Source of the DNA: Pseudomonadota bacterium
GTDB taxonomy: Bacteria; Pseudomonadota; Alphaproteobacteria; Micropepsales; Micropepsaceae
Length of the DNA stretch: 42,521 nucleotides
Direction of reading: 5' to 3'
Assembly: GCA_029778105.1 (NCBI GenBank)
Contig: JAKOQZ010000140.1
Span: 1-42,521 of the forward strand
Shown here: one piece after another, positions 8,799-16,528 of the stretch
Layout: each line of letters starts with the position of its first letter
Position numbering within the stretch: position 1 is the stretch's first letter
Notes under the pieces: model-generated
Database searches by the model: none
Told to the model about the DNA's origin: nothing
Seen by the model: the letters and a program-made list of their open reading frames with translations, nothing else
Translations under genes and position numbers: made by a program

Positions 8799-9778
8799 AG
8801 GTCGCCGGCGATCCCGGCGAGCAGCTCGAAACTGCGCAGGCGCGCCTGGTGATCGTAGATCGATCCGGTCACCATGAGTTCGTCGATGCCGGTGACGCGG
8901 ATGAATTCCTGCAGTTCGCGCCTGACGGTGTCGGGCGAGCCGACAAAGGAATAGGTCAGCATGTGCTGCGCCTGCGCCTTTTCCGCCCCGGACCAGTAGG
9001 TTTCGATGTCGTCGATCGGCGGCTGCATCTTGCCGCGCGCGTTGCGCATCATGTTGGTGAAGGCCTGCTGCAGCGAGGTGAACAGGCGGCGCGCCTCGGC
9101 ATCGGTGTCGGCGCAGATGACGTTGACGCAGGCCATGGAATAGGGCGCCTGCGACTGCTCGGACGGCTGGAAGCGCTGGCGGTAGGCGGCGAGGGCCTGC
9201 ATCAGCGCGTCGGGCGCAAAATGCGAGGCGAAAGCGTAGGGCAGGCCCAGAATGCCCGCGAGCTGGGCGCCGAAGGTGCTGGACCCGAGAATCCAGATCG
9301 GCACGTTGAGGCCGCCGCCCGGGACGGCCTGGATCGCCTGTCCGGGCTGAACGTCTGCGAAGAAGGCCTGCACCTCCTGCACATCGCGGGGGAACTGGTC
9401 GGCGCTGTCCGGCCCCCGGCGGAGGGCGCGCAGCGTGCGCTGGTCGGTTCCGGGAGCGCGGCCGAGACCGAGGTCGATGCGCCCCGGGTAGAGAGATTCC
9501 AGAGTGCCGAACTGCTCCGCGATGACCATGGGGGAATGATTGGGTAGCATCACACCGCCGGCGCCGATCCGGATGGTGCTGGTGCCTTCCGCAACGAAGC
9601 CCAGGGCGACAGAGGTGGCTGCGCTGGCGATGCCGACCATGTTGTGGTGCTCGGCCATCCAGAAGCGATGATAGCCGTGCCGTTCGGCATGCCGGGCGAG
9701 GTCGCGAGCGTTCAGCAGCGCATCGCGCGGCGTGGCCCCTTCGACGACAGGGGCGAGATCAAGCACGGACAGTTTCAT
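8795..9778 (-). CDS. LLM-class flavin-dependent oxidoreductase (luciferase-like, YhbW/MsnO8 type)
   Basis: The 327-residue TIM-barrel protein opens with [13 protein letters not shown] and has FWMAEHHNM (about 39-47), [34 protein letters not shown] and a late [10 protein letters not shown]. These are the standard landmarks of the group of luciferase-like oxidoreductases that includes YhbW. Members use FMNH2 or F420; the EHHNM pattern favours the flavin group. The substrate is unknown. It lies where metG commonly sits between holB and tatD in related genomes, and it is on the opposite strand. It is divergent from tatD with 79 bases between starts. Confidence 0.9.
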   Translation of the reverse strand: MKLSVLDLAPVVEGATPRDALLNARDLARHAERHGYHRFWMAEHHNMVGIASAATSVALGFVAEGTSTIRIGAGGVMLPNHSPMVIAEQFGTLESLYPGRIDLGLGRAPGTDQRTLRALRRGPDSADQFPRDVQEVQAFFADVQPGQAIQAVPGGGLNVPIWILGSSTFGAQLAGILGLPYAFASHFAPDALMQALAAYRQRFQPSEQSQAPYSMACVNVICADTDAEARRLFTSLQQAFTNMMRNARGKMQPPIDDIETYWSGAEKAQAQHMLTYSFVGSPDTVRRELQEFIRVTGIDELMVTGSIYDHQARLRSFELLAGIAGDL

Positions 9779-9857
9779 GGATGCTATCTGGGCGCAGCGG
9801 CGGCGCGCCGCAATGGGTGAGGTGGACGCACTGGCGGCGATCGCCTAGATCAGCGCA

Positions 9858-10646
9858 ATGCCCCTGGTCGACAGCCACTGCCATCTGGATTTTCCTGCCT
9901 TTTCAGAACAGCGCGAGGCGGTGATCGACCGCGCCCGGCAGGCCGGGGTGGGGGTGATGCTGACCATCGGAACCAAGCTCTCGGCCTTTGACGGCGTGAA
10001 GGCGGTCGCCGAACGTCACGACGGGATCTATTGCTCTGTCGGTATCCACCCGCATGAGGCGGAGGCGGAACCGGGTGTGCAGGCGGATGAGCTGTTGGCG
10101 CATGCCGCGCATCCCAAGGTGGTCGCGTTTGGCGAGACCGGGCTGGACTATTTCTACGAGCACGCGCCGCGCGACGCGCAAAAGGCGAATTTTCGTGCGC
10201 ATATCGAGGCTGCGCGCGCCGCGGGGCTGCCGGTGATCGTGCATACGCGCGACGCCGACGAAGACACCGAAGCGCTTTTGCGCGAGGAGATGGCGAAGGG
10301 CGTCTTCACCGGCGTTCTGCATTGCTTTACGTCGGGCGAAAGACTGGCGCGAGCGGCGATCGAACTGGGCTTCTACATCTCGTTTTCCGGGATTCTGACG
10401 TTCAAAAAAACCGAGGCGCTTCAGGCGATTGCGCGCGATTTGCCGCTCGACCGGATCCTGGTGGAGACCGATGCCCCCTACCTGGCGCCGATTCCGCACC
10501 GGGGAAAAACCAACGAGCCGGCCTTTGTCGCCCATACGGCCGGCAGGCTGGCGGCGCTGCGGGGGCTGGCGCTCGACGAGGTCGCGGCGGTGACGACCGC
10601 CAATTTCCACCGCCTGTTCGCAAAGACTGAGCCCTATGCCGGTTGA
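9858..10646 (+). CDS. TatD family metal-dependent hydrolase (DNase)
   Basis: The 262-residue product has the family's metal ligands: H7-C-H9 in DSHCHLD, the G-I-H-P-H-E-A segment, Glu in GETGLDYFYEH, His in VIVHTRDADED, H-C-F-T-S-G, and Asp in LVETDAPYLAP. TatD proteins are 3'-exonuclease or DNase enzymes used in DNA repair and RNA quality control. The normal length is about 260 residues. Its end overlaps the next gene's start by 11 bases, so the two are coupled; this pair follows metG in many alphaproteobacteria. Confidence 0.93.
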   Translation: MPLVDSHCHLDFPAFSEQREAVIDRARQAGVGVMLTIGTKLSAFDGVKAVAERHDGIYCSVGIHPHEAEAEPGVQADELLAHAAHPKVVAFGETGLDYFYEHAPRDAQKANFRAHIEAARAAGLPVIVHTRDADEDTEALLREEMAKGVFTGVLHCFTSGERLARAAIELGFYISFSGILTFKKTEALQAIARDLPLDRILVETDAPYLAPIPHRGKTNEPAFVAHTAGRLAALRGLALDEVAAVTTANFHRLFAKTEPYAG

Positions 10647-11436
10647 GGCGCGGATTCTGGGCTGTGGCTCGTCGAGCGGCGTTCCGAGGCTGGGGCTGGA
10701 CGGGCCGGACTGGGGCGCCTGCGATCCGCGTGAGCCGCGGAACCGACGGACCCGGTGTTCGCTTCTGGTGCGCACGGGTGCGCTGAATCTCCTGATCGAT
10801 ACCAGCCCCGATCTGCGCGAGCAGATGCTGCTGGCGGGCGATGCTCGGGTGGATGCCGTGCTCTACACGCACGACCACGCAGACCAGATTCATGGCATCG
10901 ACGATTTGCGCGCCATCGCCTATGCGATGCGGCGCCGGATGCCCGTCTATGCCGACGGCGAAACGCTGCGGACCCTCAAGGCGCGCTTTGGATATTGTTT
11001 CGAAACGCCGGCCGGCAGCCTTTATCCGCCGATCCTGGATGCCCGGCTGATCGAGGACCCGCTGGCGCCGTTCAGCGTGGAGGGCAGGGCAGGCAGTGTA
11101 GAAGTGGTGCCCTTCGCCCAGACGCACGGGCGGATTCGATCGTTGGGATTCCGTGTCGGTCCAGTGGCTTACTCCAGCGATGTGTCGGGGCTGGATGAGG
11201 ATGCCTTTGCTGCGCTGGAAGGCGTTGAGTGCTGGATCGTGGACGCCTTGCGGGACGAGCCCCATCCCACGCACTCGCATGTGGCGCAGACGCTGGACTG
11301 GATCGCGCGCGTAAAACCCCGGCGCGCCATCCTGACCAATCTGCACATCGATCTGGACTACGCCGCCCTGTCGGCGCGCCTGCCGCCGGGCGTCGAGGTC
11401 GGCTTCGATGGACTCACATTCGTCAGCGCAAGTTGA
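10636..11436 (+). CDS. MBL-fold metal hydrolase (PhnP-like phosphodiesterase family)
   Basis: The 266-residue product begins with the ILGCGSSSGVP strand typical of PhnP-type beta-lactamase-fold proteins and carries the metal motif YTHDHADQIHG (about 75-85), a second-site LIDTSPDLREQ and a later YSSDVSGL. The H-S-H-V-A-Q segment supplies a C-terminal histidine. PhnP is a cyclic phosphodiesterase in phosphonate use, but this paralogue, tied to tatD, has no phosphonate neighbours and its substrate is unknown. Confidence 0.88.
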   Translation: MPVEARILGCGSSSGVPRLGLDGPDWGACDPREPRNRRTRCSLLVRTGALNLLIDTSPDLREQMLLAGDARVDAVLYTHDHADQIHGIDDLRAIAYAMRRRMPVYADGETLRTLKARFGYCFETPAGSLYPPILDARLIEDPLAPFSVEGRAGSVEVVPFAQTHGRIRSLGFRVGPVAYSSDVSGLDEDAFAALEGVECWIVDALRDEPHPTHSHVAQTLDWIARVKPRRAILTNLHIDLDYAALSARLPPGVEVGFDGLTFVSAS

Positions 11437-11746
11437 ATTTTGCTCTTGTGCAGTGCGGCGTGATCTTGGTTACAATAGGGTTGCGAGCAGGTTACGCTAC
11501 GGCTATGTAGCCGGCCTGCTGATGCTCGGGTGGTGGTGGCAATTCGCGCGATAATGGCAAAAGCCGTGCGCGAAATTCGGCGTTACGTCAGGCGGCTTGA
11601 ACCGTCGCGACGGTCTGTTGGGGAACGCCGGCCTCAAACCATTCCTGAGGGGTGAAGTTTCGAATTGCGCTCGTCGCGATCCGTGGCGGGCGTCGGTGAA
11701 CAAGAAGCGGCAATGGAGCCGCGACAAGGGGTATACGAAGGTGGTT
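11437..11746 (+). promoter_or_regulatory. Noncoding leader region upstream of exbB with three inverted repeats
   Basis: No gene is visible here. A weak promoter candidate is TTGTGC (11446-11451), 19 bases, TACAAT (11471-11476). Downstream of it lie three inverted repeats. The first is CGGCTA-tg-TAGCCG at 11500-11513, flanked by GCAGG/CCTGC (11487-11491 and 11515-11519). The second is a 9-bp stem at 11541-11549 with 11568-11577 (one bulged base) enclosing GGC-AAAA-GCC. The third is the perfect 14-mer ACCGTCGCGACGGT at 11601-11614. None has a T-tract, so these look like leader RNA structure or operators rather than a terminator. A Shine-Dalgarno GAAGG is at 11737-11741. Confidence 0.45.
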
Positions 11747-12910
11747 ATGACATCGGATGAGCGCTGTGCTTCGCGCGTCGCCCGCGGTATCGCGGCTGGC
11801 GCGTTCGCCTTTAGCCTGACCTTCGCTTCGGCGTCGGCGGCGCTTGCGCAGAGCCCTGCAGCCCCCCCTCCGCCTGAACCCGTCGCGGATTCGCCGGCCG
11901 CTCCCGCCGCCACGCCGGCGACGGACCCGGCCGCCGCCCCCGGCGCCACGCCGGCAGCCGCCGGCACCACCCCGGGCGCGACGCCCGCCGTCGGCCCCGA
12001 TGGCCTCCCGATCGCTCCGGCCCCCACGCCGGTTCCGATGCAGCCGAAGCTCGGCCCGGACGGCAAGCCCGTGCTCGGCCCTGACGGGCAGCCGGTGATG
12101 GAACCCGCTCCGGTCACCCCGGCGCCGACCGTTTCTCCCGCCCCGACCCCGACGCCGGAAAAGCCCAAGGAGCCGATCAAGGCGGACTTCTTCGGTCTGG
12201 AAGTGCTGATCCCGGCGGACGAGGAATACTCGCTCTGGGGTCTGTTCATGATCGCCCACCCGGTGGTGAAGGTCGTCATGATGGGCCTGATCCTCGCCTC
12301 GATCATCTCGTGGGCGATCCTGATCTCCAAGCTGATCTATTTCAGCGCCCTGAACCGCCGCACCACCAACTTCCTCAACGACTTCCGTTCGTCGAACGCG
12401 CCGCTGCAGGACATGTCGAAGTCGCTGTCGGGCAAGGACCGCACCACGCCGCCTGCGGCGATGGTGGAGGCCGCCGGCAATGAAATCGACCTGACCTTCG
12501 CGCAGGGTCCGGCGTCGTCGGGCGAGAAGCGCGAACACCTGACGCAGCGCATCGCCTCGGCAATGTCGATCGCCCAGGCCTCGAAGAGCGCCGAGCTCGG
12601 TGCGGGCATGGCGTTCCTCGCCACTGTCGGCTCGATCGCCACGTTCGTGGGTCTGTTCGGTACGGTGTGGGGCATCATGTTCTCGTTCATCGGCATCGCG
12701 AAGTCGAAGTCGACCAACCTCGCGGTCGTGGCGCCCGGTATCGCCGAAGCGCTGTTCGCGACGGCCATCGGTCTTTTCGCCGCTATTCCGGCGGTCGTGT
12801 TCTACAACATCTTCGCCCGCCGCATTGCTGCCTACAATCAGCGCTTGGATAGCTTCTCGTCCGAACTGCTGGTGCGCACGTCTCGTCAGCTCGACCAGAC
12901 CGCCCACTAA
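11747..12910 (+). CDS. exbB: TonB-system energizer ExbB with N-terminal Pro/Ala-rich extension
   Basis: ExbB forms the inner-membrane proton channel with ExbD that powers TonB. The 387-residue product has a signal peptide (cut near ASAALAQS, residue 30), then a long Ala/Pro/Thr-rich segment with three GPDGxP repeats (around 82-125), then the ExbB core. The core has a membrane segment in MMGLILASIISWAILISKLIYF, a cytoplasmic region, and two further helices in AFLATVGSIATFVGLFGTVWGIMFSFIGI and LFATAIGLFAAIPAVVFYNIF. The frame is open from 11597, but the ATG at 11747 has GAAGG five bases upstream and begins the signal peptide. E. coli ExbB lacks this extension; signal-bearing forms are common in alphaproteobacteria. 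exbD and tonB follow in the same operon. Confidence 0.92.
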   Translation: MTSDERCASRVARGIAAGAFAFSLTFASASAALAQSPAAPPPPEPVADSPAAPAATPATDPAAAPGATPAAAGTTPGATPAVGPDGLPIAPAPTPVPMQPKLGPDGKPVLGPDGQPVMEPAPVTPAPTVSPAPTPTPEKPKEPIKADFFGLEVLIPADEEYSLWGLFMIAHPVVKVVMMGLILASIISWAILISKLIYFSALNRRTTNFLNDFRSSNAPLQDMSKSLSGKDRTTPPAAMVEAAGNEIDLTFAQGPASSGEKREHLTQRIASAMSIAQASKSAELGAGMAFLATVGSIATFVGLFGTVWGIMFSFIGIAKSKSTNLAVVAPGIAEALFATAIGLFAAIPAVVFYNIFARRIAAYNQRLDSFSSELLVRTSRQLDQTAH

Positions 12911-12940
12911 CGCACTCGTTCAGGAAAGGAGCCCCTTCCC

Positions 12941-13372
12941 ATGGGTGCAAAAGTAGGCGGCGACGAGAATAAATCGTCGAAGAACTACTCCGAGAACGCA
13001 GAGATCAATGTCGTTCCCTTTGTGGACGTCATGCTCGTGCTTCTCATCATCTTCATGGTGGCGGCGCCGCTCGCCACCGTGAACGTCCAGGTCGATCTGC
13101 CTCCATCGAATGCCGAGCCGACGCCGAATCCCAAAGATCCGGTGTTCGTCTCGATCCAGAAGACGGGCCAGATATTCCTCGGCGACAACGAGACGACGAT
13201 CGAGGCGCTGGGTCCGGCGATGATGGAGCGCACGCTCGGCGACCGCGAGAACCGCATCATGGTCCGCGCGGACCGTGACGTGATCTACGGTAACGTCATG
13301 CGCGTGATGAACGTTCTCCAGGACAACGGCTTCTACAAAGTGGCTTTGGTCGCCGAAGAAGTCGTGAACTAG
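12941..13372 (+). CDS. exbD: Biopolymer transport protein ExbD
   Basis: The 143-residue protein has a short cytoplasmic N-terminus, one membrane helix (about 23-44) and a periplasmic domain. The sequence INVVPFVDVMLVLLIIFMV contains the conserved aspartate at the start of the helix, needed for proton translocation. A purine-rich AGGAAAGGAG precedes the start, which lies 30 bases after exbB. It partners ExbB in the TonB energising complex. Confidence 0.95.
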   Translation: MGAKVGGDENKSSKNYSENAEINVVPFVDVMLVLLIIFMVAAPLATVNVQVDLPPSNAEPTPNPKDPVFVSIQKTGQIFLGDNETTIEALGPAMMERTLGDRENRIMVRADRDVIYGNVMRVMNVLQDNGFYKVALVAEEVVN

Positions 13373-13393
13373 GGCAGGGCGCGGTTCAACACG

Positions 13394-13987
13394 ATGAAAC
13401 GCTCCCTCTGGTTTACCATTCTGGCCGCGATCCTGCTGCACGGTGTGATCGGCTGGTACTTCATCACCAAGTTTGTGGTGAAGCCCATCGAGCAAAAGGA
13501 AGAGATGGTGATCACGACGATGGTGGAGCCTCCTCCGCCGCCGCCGCCGCCGCCACCACCTCCGCCGCCGCCGGATGAACCTCCTCCGCCGCCGGAAAAG
13601 CCGCGCGTCCGTCCGCGCTTCCCACCCCCGATTCCGCCGCCGCCAGACGTGCCGCCGCTGCCCGTGCCGCCCCAGCCTCCGGCTGAGGACACGACGGACG
13701 CGACGACCACGACTTCGCAGAACACGCAACCGCCTCCGGCCCCCCGGCCGAGCAAGAAGGTGCAGCCCAAGTATCCGGACCGCGCACTCGAGCGGGAACG
13801 CGAAGGCGAAGTGGTTGTGGTGCTGACGATCGGTGCGGGTGGTGCCGTGACCGACGCGCAGGTCGCCAGCGAGAATCCCACCGGCATGGGCTTCGGGGCC
13901 TCGGCCGTCGCGGCGGTCCAGCGTTACGAGTTCGTGGGCAGCGCCCCCGGCAAGTACACGATCACGATCAAGTTCCGCCTGGAATAG
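13394..13987 (+). CDS. tonB: Energy transducer TonB
   Basis: The 197-residue TonB has an N-terminal membrane anchor (about 7-28, containing the conserved His in ILLHGVIGW), a proline-rich spacer with a 14-residue run of prolines, and a C-terminal TonB domain from about 115 (KKVQPKYPDRALEREREG to the end), which contacts TonB boxes of outer-membrane receptors. The polyproline DNA is a GCC/CCG-rich low-complexity run at about 13528-13610. It ends the exbBD-tonB operon, and a strong terminator follows 27 bases after the stop. Confidence 0.93.
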   Translation: MKRSLWFTILAAILLHGVIGWYFITKFVVKPIEQKEEMVITTMVEPPPPPPPPPPPPPPPDEPPPPPEKPRVRPRFPPPIPPPPDVPPLPVPPQPPAEDTTDATTTTSQNTQPPPAPRPSKKVQPKYPDRALEREREGEVVVVLTIGAGGAVTDAQVASENPTGMGFGASAVAAVQRYEFVGSAPGKYTITIKFRLE

Positions 13988-14014
13988 TCGCGGTCACCAT
14001 TCCCAAGACGAGAG

Positions 14015-14042
14015 ACGGCGCCGAAAGGCGCCGTTTTTTTTT
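14015..14042 (+). terminator. Rho-independent terminator after exbB-exbD-tonB
   Basis: A perfect 8-bp stem ACGGCGCC/GGCGCCGT (14015-14022 with 14027-14034) closes a GAAA tetraloop and is followed by nine T residues. It separates the exbBD-tonB operon from the second TonB-like gene. Confidence 0.95.
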
Positions 14043-14183
14043 GTTTGCATGGACTTATATCTGGAAGACCAGTCTTAATATTCCAGGAGAGTAGGGTGGT
14101 GAACGCCAATCCCTGATTGTTCGCGCAGCCATGTTGCTGTCACGATTGGGGCGTTCGCTCGCGTGATCTGGAGGTTTTCCGCC

Positions 14184-14816
14184 ATGGTTTATGCGCAGTC
14201 TCCCAGTGGTTCCGTGTCTCTGGCGTCCCGCGAACGGACAGCGATTACGGTTCTCGGCAGCATTGTCCTGCACCTGTTGCTCGGTTGGGCGGTGCTTCAT
14301 TTGCTGGTCGGCAGGACGCTTCCACCGCCCGAAGAACCGATGACGATCGAGATCGCGCCGCCCATGGCTGTTCCGGCGCGTGCGGCGCCTGCGGTCACCA
14401 CCGATGCGCCTCCGGTCTTGCCCGAGCGTCCGCGTTCCGAGCTCGCGCTGTCCAAGCCCGATCCTCAGCCGGCAGCAGCGCCGCAGCCGGCTCCAAGTCG
14501 GCCGGTGGCCTCAGAGGCGCTTGAAGGGATTGGCGTGGCCGCAGGTCCTGTGGGGCCGCCGGCAGCAGCGCCTCGGCCGACCTATCGGACGGACGTGGTC
14601 TATCCGGTGAGGGCTCAGACGGCGGAACGCAGCGGCGTCGCGGTGGTCGAGGTGCTGATCGCGGCCGGCGGCGCAGTGACGGATGTGCGCGTGGTCAGCG
14701 AGTCTCCAGGGGGCTACGGCTTCGGACAGGCAGCTCTGGAATCGGTTCGCCAGTGGCGTTTCGATACGGCGCAGCCCGGCGTTTATCGCGTGACGGTTCG
14801 TTTCACGCTCGACTAG
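14184..14816 (+). CDS. Second TonB-like energy transducer
   Basis: The 210-residue product has one membrane helix (about 22-42, including VLHLLLGWAVLHLLVG with the anchor His), a Pro/Ala-rich periplasmic spacer without the extreme proline run of the first TonB, and a C-terminal TonB domain (about 137-210) with VYPVRAQTAERSGVAVVEVLI and AALESVRQWRFDTAQ. The ATG at 14184 is chosen over a GTG at 14163 because GGAGG at 14170-14174 lies nine bases upstream. It is transcribed separately from the first TonB. It has no ExbB/ExbD of its own here and may share theirs, or it may serve a subset of receptors (inference). Confidence 0.87.
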   Translation: MVYAQSPSGSVSLASRERTAITVLGSIVLHLLLGWAVLHLLVGRTLPPPEEPMTIEIAPPMAVPARAAPAVTTDAPPVLPERPRSELALSKPDPQPAAAPQPAPSRPVASEALEGIGVAAGPVGPPAAAPRPTYRTDVVYPVRAQTAERSGVAVVEVLIAAGGAVTDVRVVSESPGGYGFGQAALESVRQWRFDTAQPGVYRVTVRFTLD

Positions 14817-15149
14817 AAGACGTACCGAGGCTCATCTCCGCGCCGATTTCCACATCCCGTATTTTCCATAATATATCTTATACGCATTCTGCATACGGGG
14901 GCGTTGCTGGCGCGCGATCATCTCTCGCCTCTCGCGGCCTGTGACGCGCGCGCACCCGATGCGCTCGCCGGGAAGTCGGTCTTGCCGTAGCGCGCCGATA
15001 GTGCGTACCCCGAACCACGACCGTTGATTGCGGGCTTCGCAGTGTTTGCTGCAAAGCCTGGTGCGCACACGCTTGTTTGGGTGGACAGCGCGCCCGTGTC
15101 TGGGTCACATGACGAAAAATCAGAACATCAGAATCCCAGGGAACGCCGG
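14817..15149 (+). promoter_or_regulatory. Noncoding region upstream of the GPH symporter
   Basis: No gene is visible. An AT-rich island at 14860-14895, unusual in this GC-rich sequence, is bracketed by CCCGTA (14856-14861) and TACGGG (14894-14899) and is the likeliest promoter area. At 15033-15058 there is an interrupted palindrome: GGCTT, one mismatch, GCAG, a six-base loop TGTTTG, CTGC, one mismatch, AAGCC. It could be an operator for a sugar regulator or an RNA hairpin. It has no T-tract. Confidence 0.35.
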
Positions 15150-16526
15150 ATGCAGCAATTCTCAGTTCGCGGTCGCACGATTGCGGCCTATGTCCTGCCC
15201 ACCATGCCCTTGGCGGCGCTCGGGCTGCCTTTGGTCGTCTACGTCCAGCCCTTCTACATTACGGGGCTCGGCCTCGATCAGAATGCCGTGGCGCTCGTTC
15301 TGTTTGCCGCGCGTATCCTGGACATCATCGTCGACCCGATCATCGGTTGGGCGGGCGACTCGACGCGGACGCGCTGGGGCCGCCGCCGGCCGTGGATCAT
15401 CGCCTCCGTGCCGCCCTTCGTCGCGGGCGTATTTCTGCTGTTCATCCCTCCGCAGGACGCGACTATCAACTATTTCGCGATCTGGGTCGTGGTGAGCTAT
15501 CTCGCCTACTCCGTCGCTTCGATCAGCCATATCGCCTGGGGCGCAGAGCTTTCCACGGTCTATCACGAACGCAGCCGCATTCAGGGCTGGCGCGAGTTCG
15601 CCGCTGTCGCGGGCTTTCTTCTGGTGCTGGCATTGCCGGTGCTGCTCGAAACGTTCCAGCCCGGGGTCACGGCGCACGACAAGCTGGCGCTGATGGGGTG
15701 GTTCATCTGCATCGCCATGCCGATCACGGCGGCGATCCTCGTATCGCTGGTTCCCGAGCCGCCGCTCGATGCGAGCACCGAGAAGCACAAGCTCGATGTC
15801 GGTGGCGCGATCCGTCTCATCGCAGGCAATGCCGCCCTGCGCCGCCTTCTCGCGGCCGATCTGCTGCAGGGCCTAGCGCCCGGGATTACCGGCGCCCTCT
15901 TCATCTGGATGGTGGCGTTCTATTTCGAGCTGCCGGGCCAGTCGTCGACCCTGCTCTTCATCTACTTCGTGGCCGGGCTGTTCTTCATCCCGCTATGGAT
16001 CAAGCTCAGCTACCGCATGTCGAAGCACCGTACGCTTTGCGTCGCCATGGCCTACGCCTTGTGCATATCGCCCTTGCTGCTCGTTTTCCCCAAGGGCGAC
16101 TTCAACGTCCTCGCCATCGCTTTCATCCTCTACGGCGTCACCTATGGCGCGGGCGGCTTCCTGTTGCGCTCGATGATGGCCGACGTCGTGGATATCGACA
16201 CGCTGGCGACGGGGCGTGAGCGGGCCGGGCTTTTCTATTCGCTGCTCGTTCTGACCAACAAACTCGGTTATGCCGCCTCGGCGCTGATCGTGCTCGTTCT
16301 TTCGCAGATCGGGTTCGACGCCAAGCGCGGGCTTGAGAATACGCCCGAAGCGATTCAGGGCCTCGCTTATGTCTTCGTCGGCTTTCCGATGTTCTTTCTG
16401 GTGCTGACCATTCTGGTGATGTGGAACTTCCCGATCGACAAGTTCAAGCAGCAGGAAGTGCGCGAAGCCATCGCCCGCAAACGGGCGCAGGCGGTGCCCG
16501 ACATCAACGCGATCGATCCGTCCTGA
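15150..16526 (+). CDS. GPH-family (MelB-like) sugar:cation symporter, MFS
   Basis: The 458-residue protein shows about 12 membrane segments and the signature DPIIGWAGDSTRTRWGRRRPWI (about 56-77), typical of glycoside-pentoside-hexuronide symporters. In MelB the matching Asp residues of helices II and IV bind Na+, H+ or Li+. YLAYSVASISHIAWGAELS (about 121-139) is the usual helix IV signature. The frame opens at 15024, but the ATG at 15150 has AGGG upstream and starts just before the first helix. The sugar is unknown, and no glycosidase is adjacent. mazG follows after two bases. Confidence 0.88.
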   Translation: MQQFSVRGRTIAAYVLPTMPLAALGLPLVVYVQPFYITGLGLDQNAVALVLFAARILDIIVDPIIGWAGDSTRTRWGRRRPWIIASVPPFVAGVFLLFIPPQDATINYFAIWVVVSYLAYSVASISHIAWGAELSTVYHERSRIQGWREFAAVAGFLLVLALPVLLETFQPGVTAHDKLALMGWFICIAMPITAAILVSLVPEPPLDASTEKHKLDVGGAIRLIAGNAALRRLLAADLLQGLAPGITGALFIWMVAFYFELPGQSSTLLFIYFVAGLFFIPLWIKLSYRMSKHRTLCVAMAYALCISPLLLVFPKGDFNVLAIAFILYGVTYGAGGFLLRSMMADVVDIDTLATGRERAGLFYSLLVLTNKLGYAASALIVLVLSQIGFDAKRGLENTPEAIQGLAYVFVGFPMFFLVLTILVMWNFPIDKFKQQEVREAIARKRAQAVPDINAIDPS

Positions 16527-16528
16527 CC

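Noticed and set aside
11503-12907. Long minus-strand frames opposite exbB, one Gly/Ala-rich
   Set aside because: The composition follows from reading the Pro/Ala-coding repeats in reverse. exbB on the plus strand has membrane helices, a signal peptide and an operon context.
13528-13610. GCC/CCG repeat run as a possible mobile or phase-variation repeat
   Set aside because: It codes the polyproline spacer of TonB in frame and is usual for the family. No sign of slippage can be judged from one sequence.
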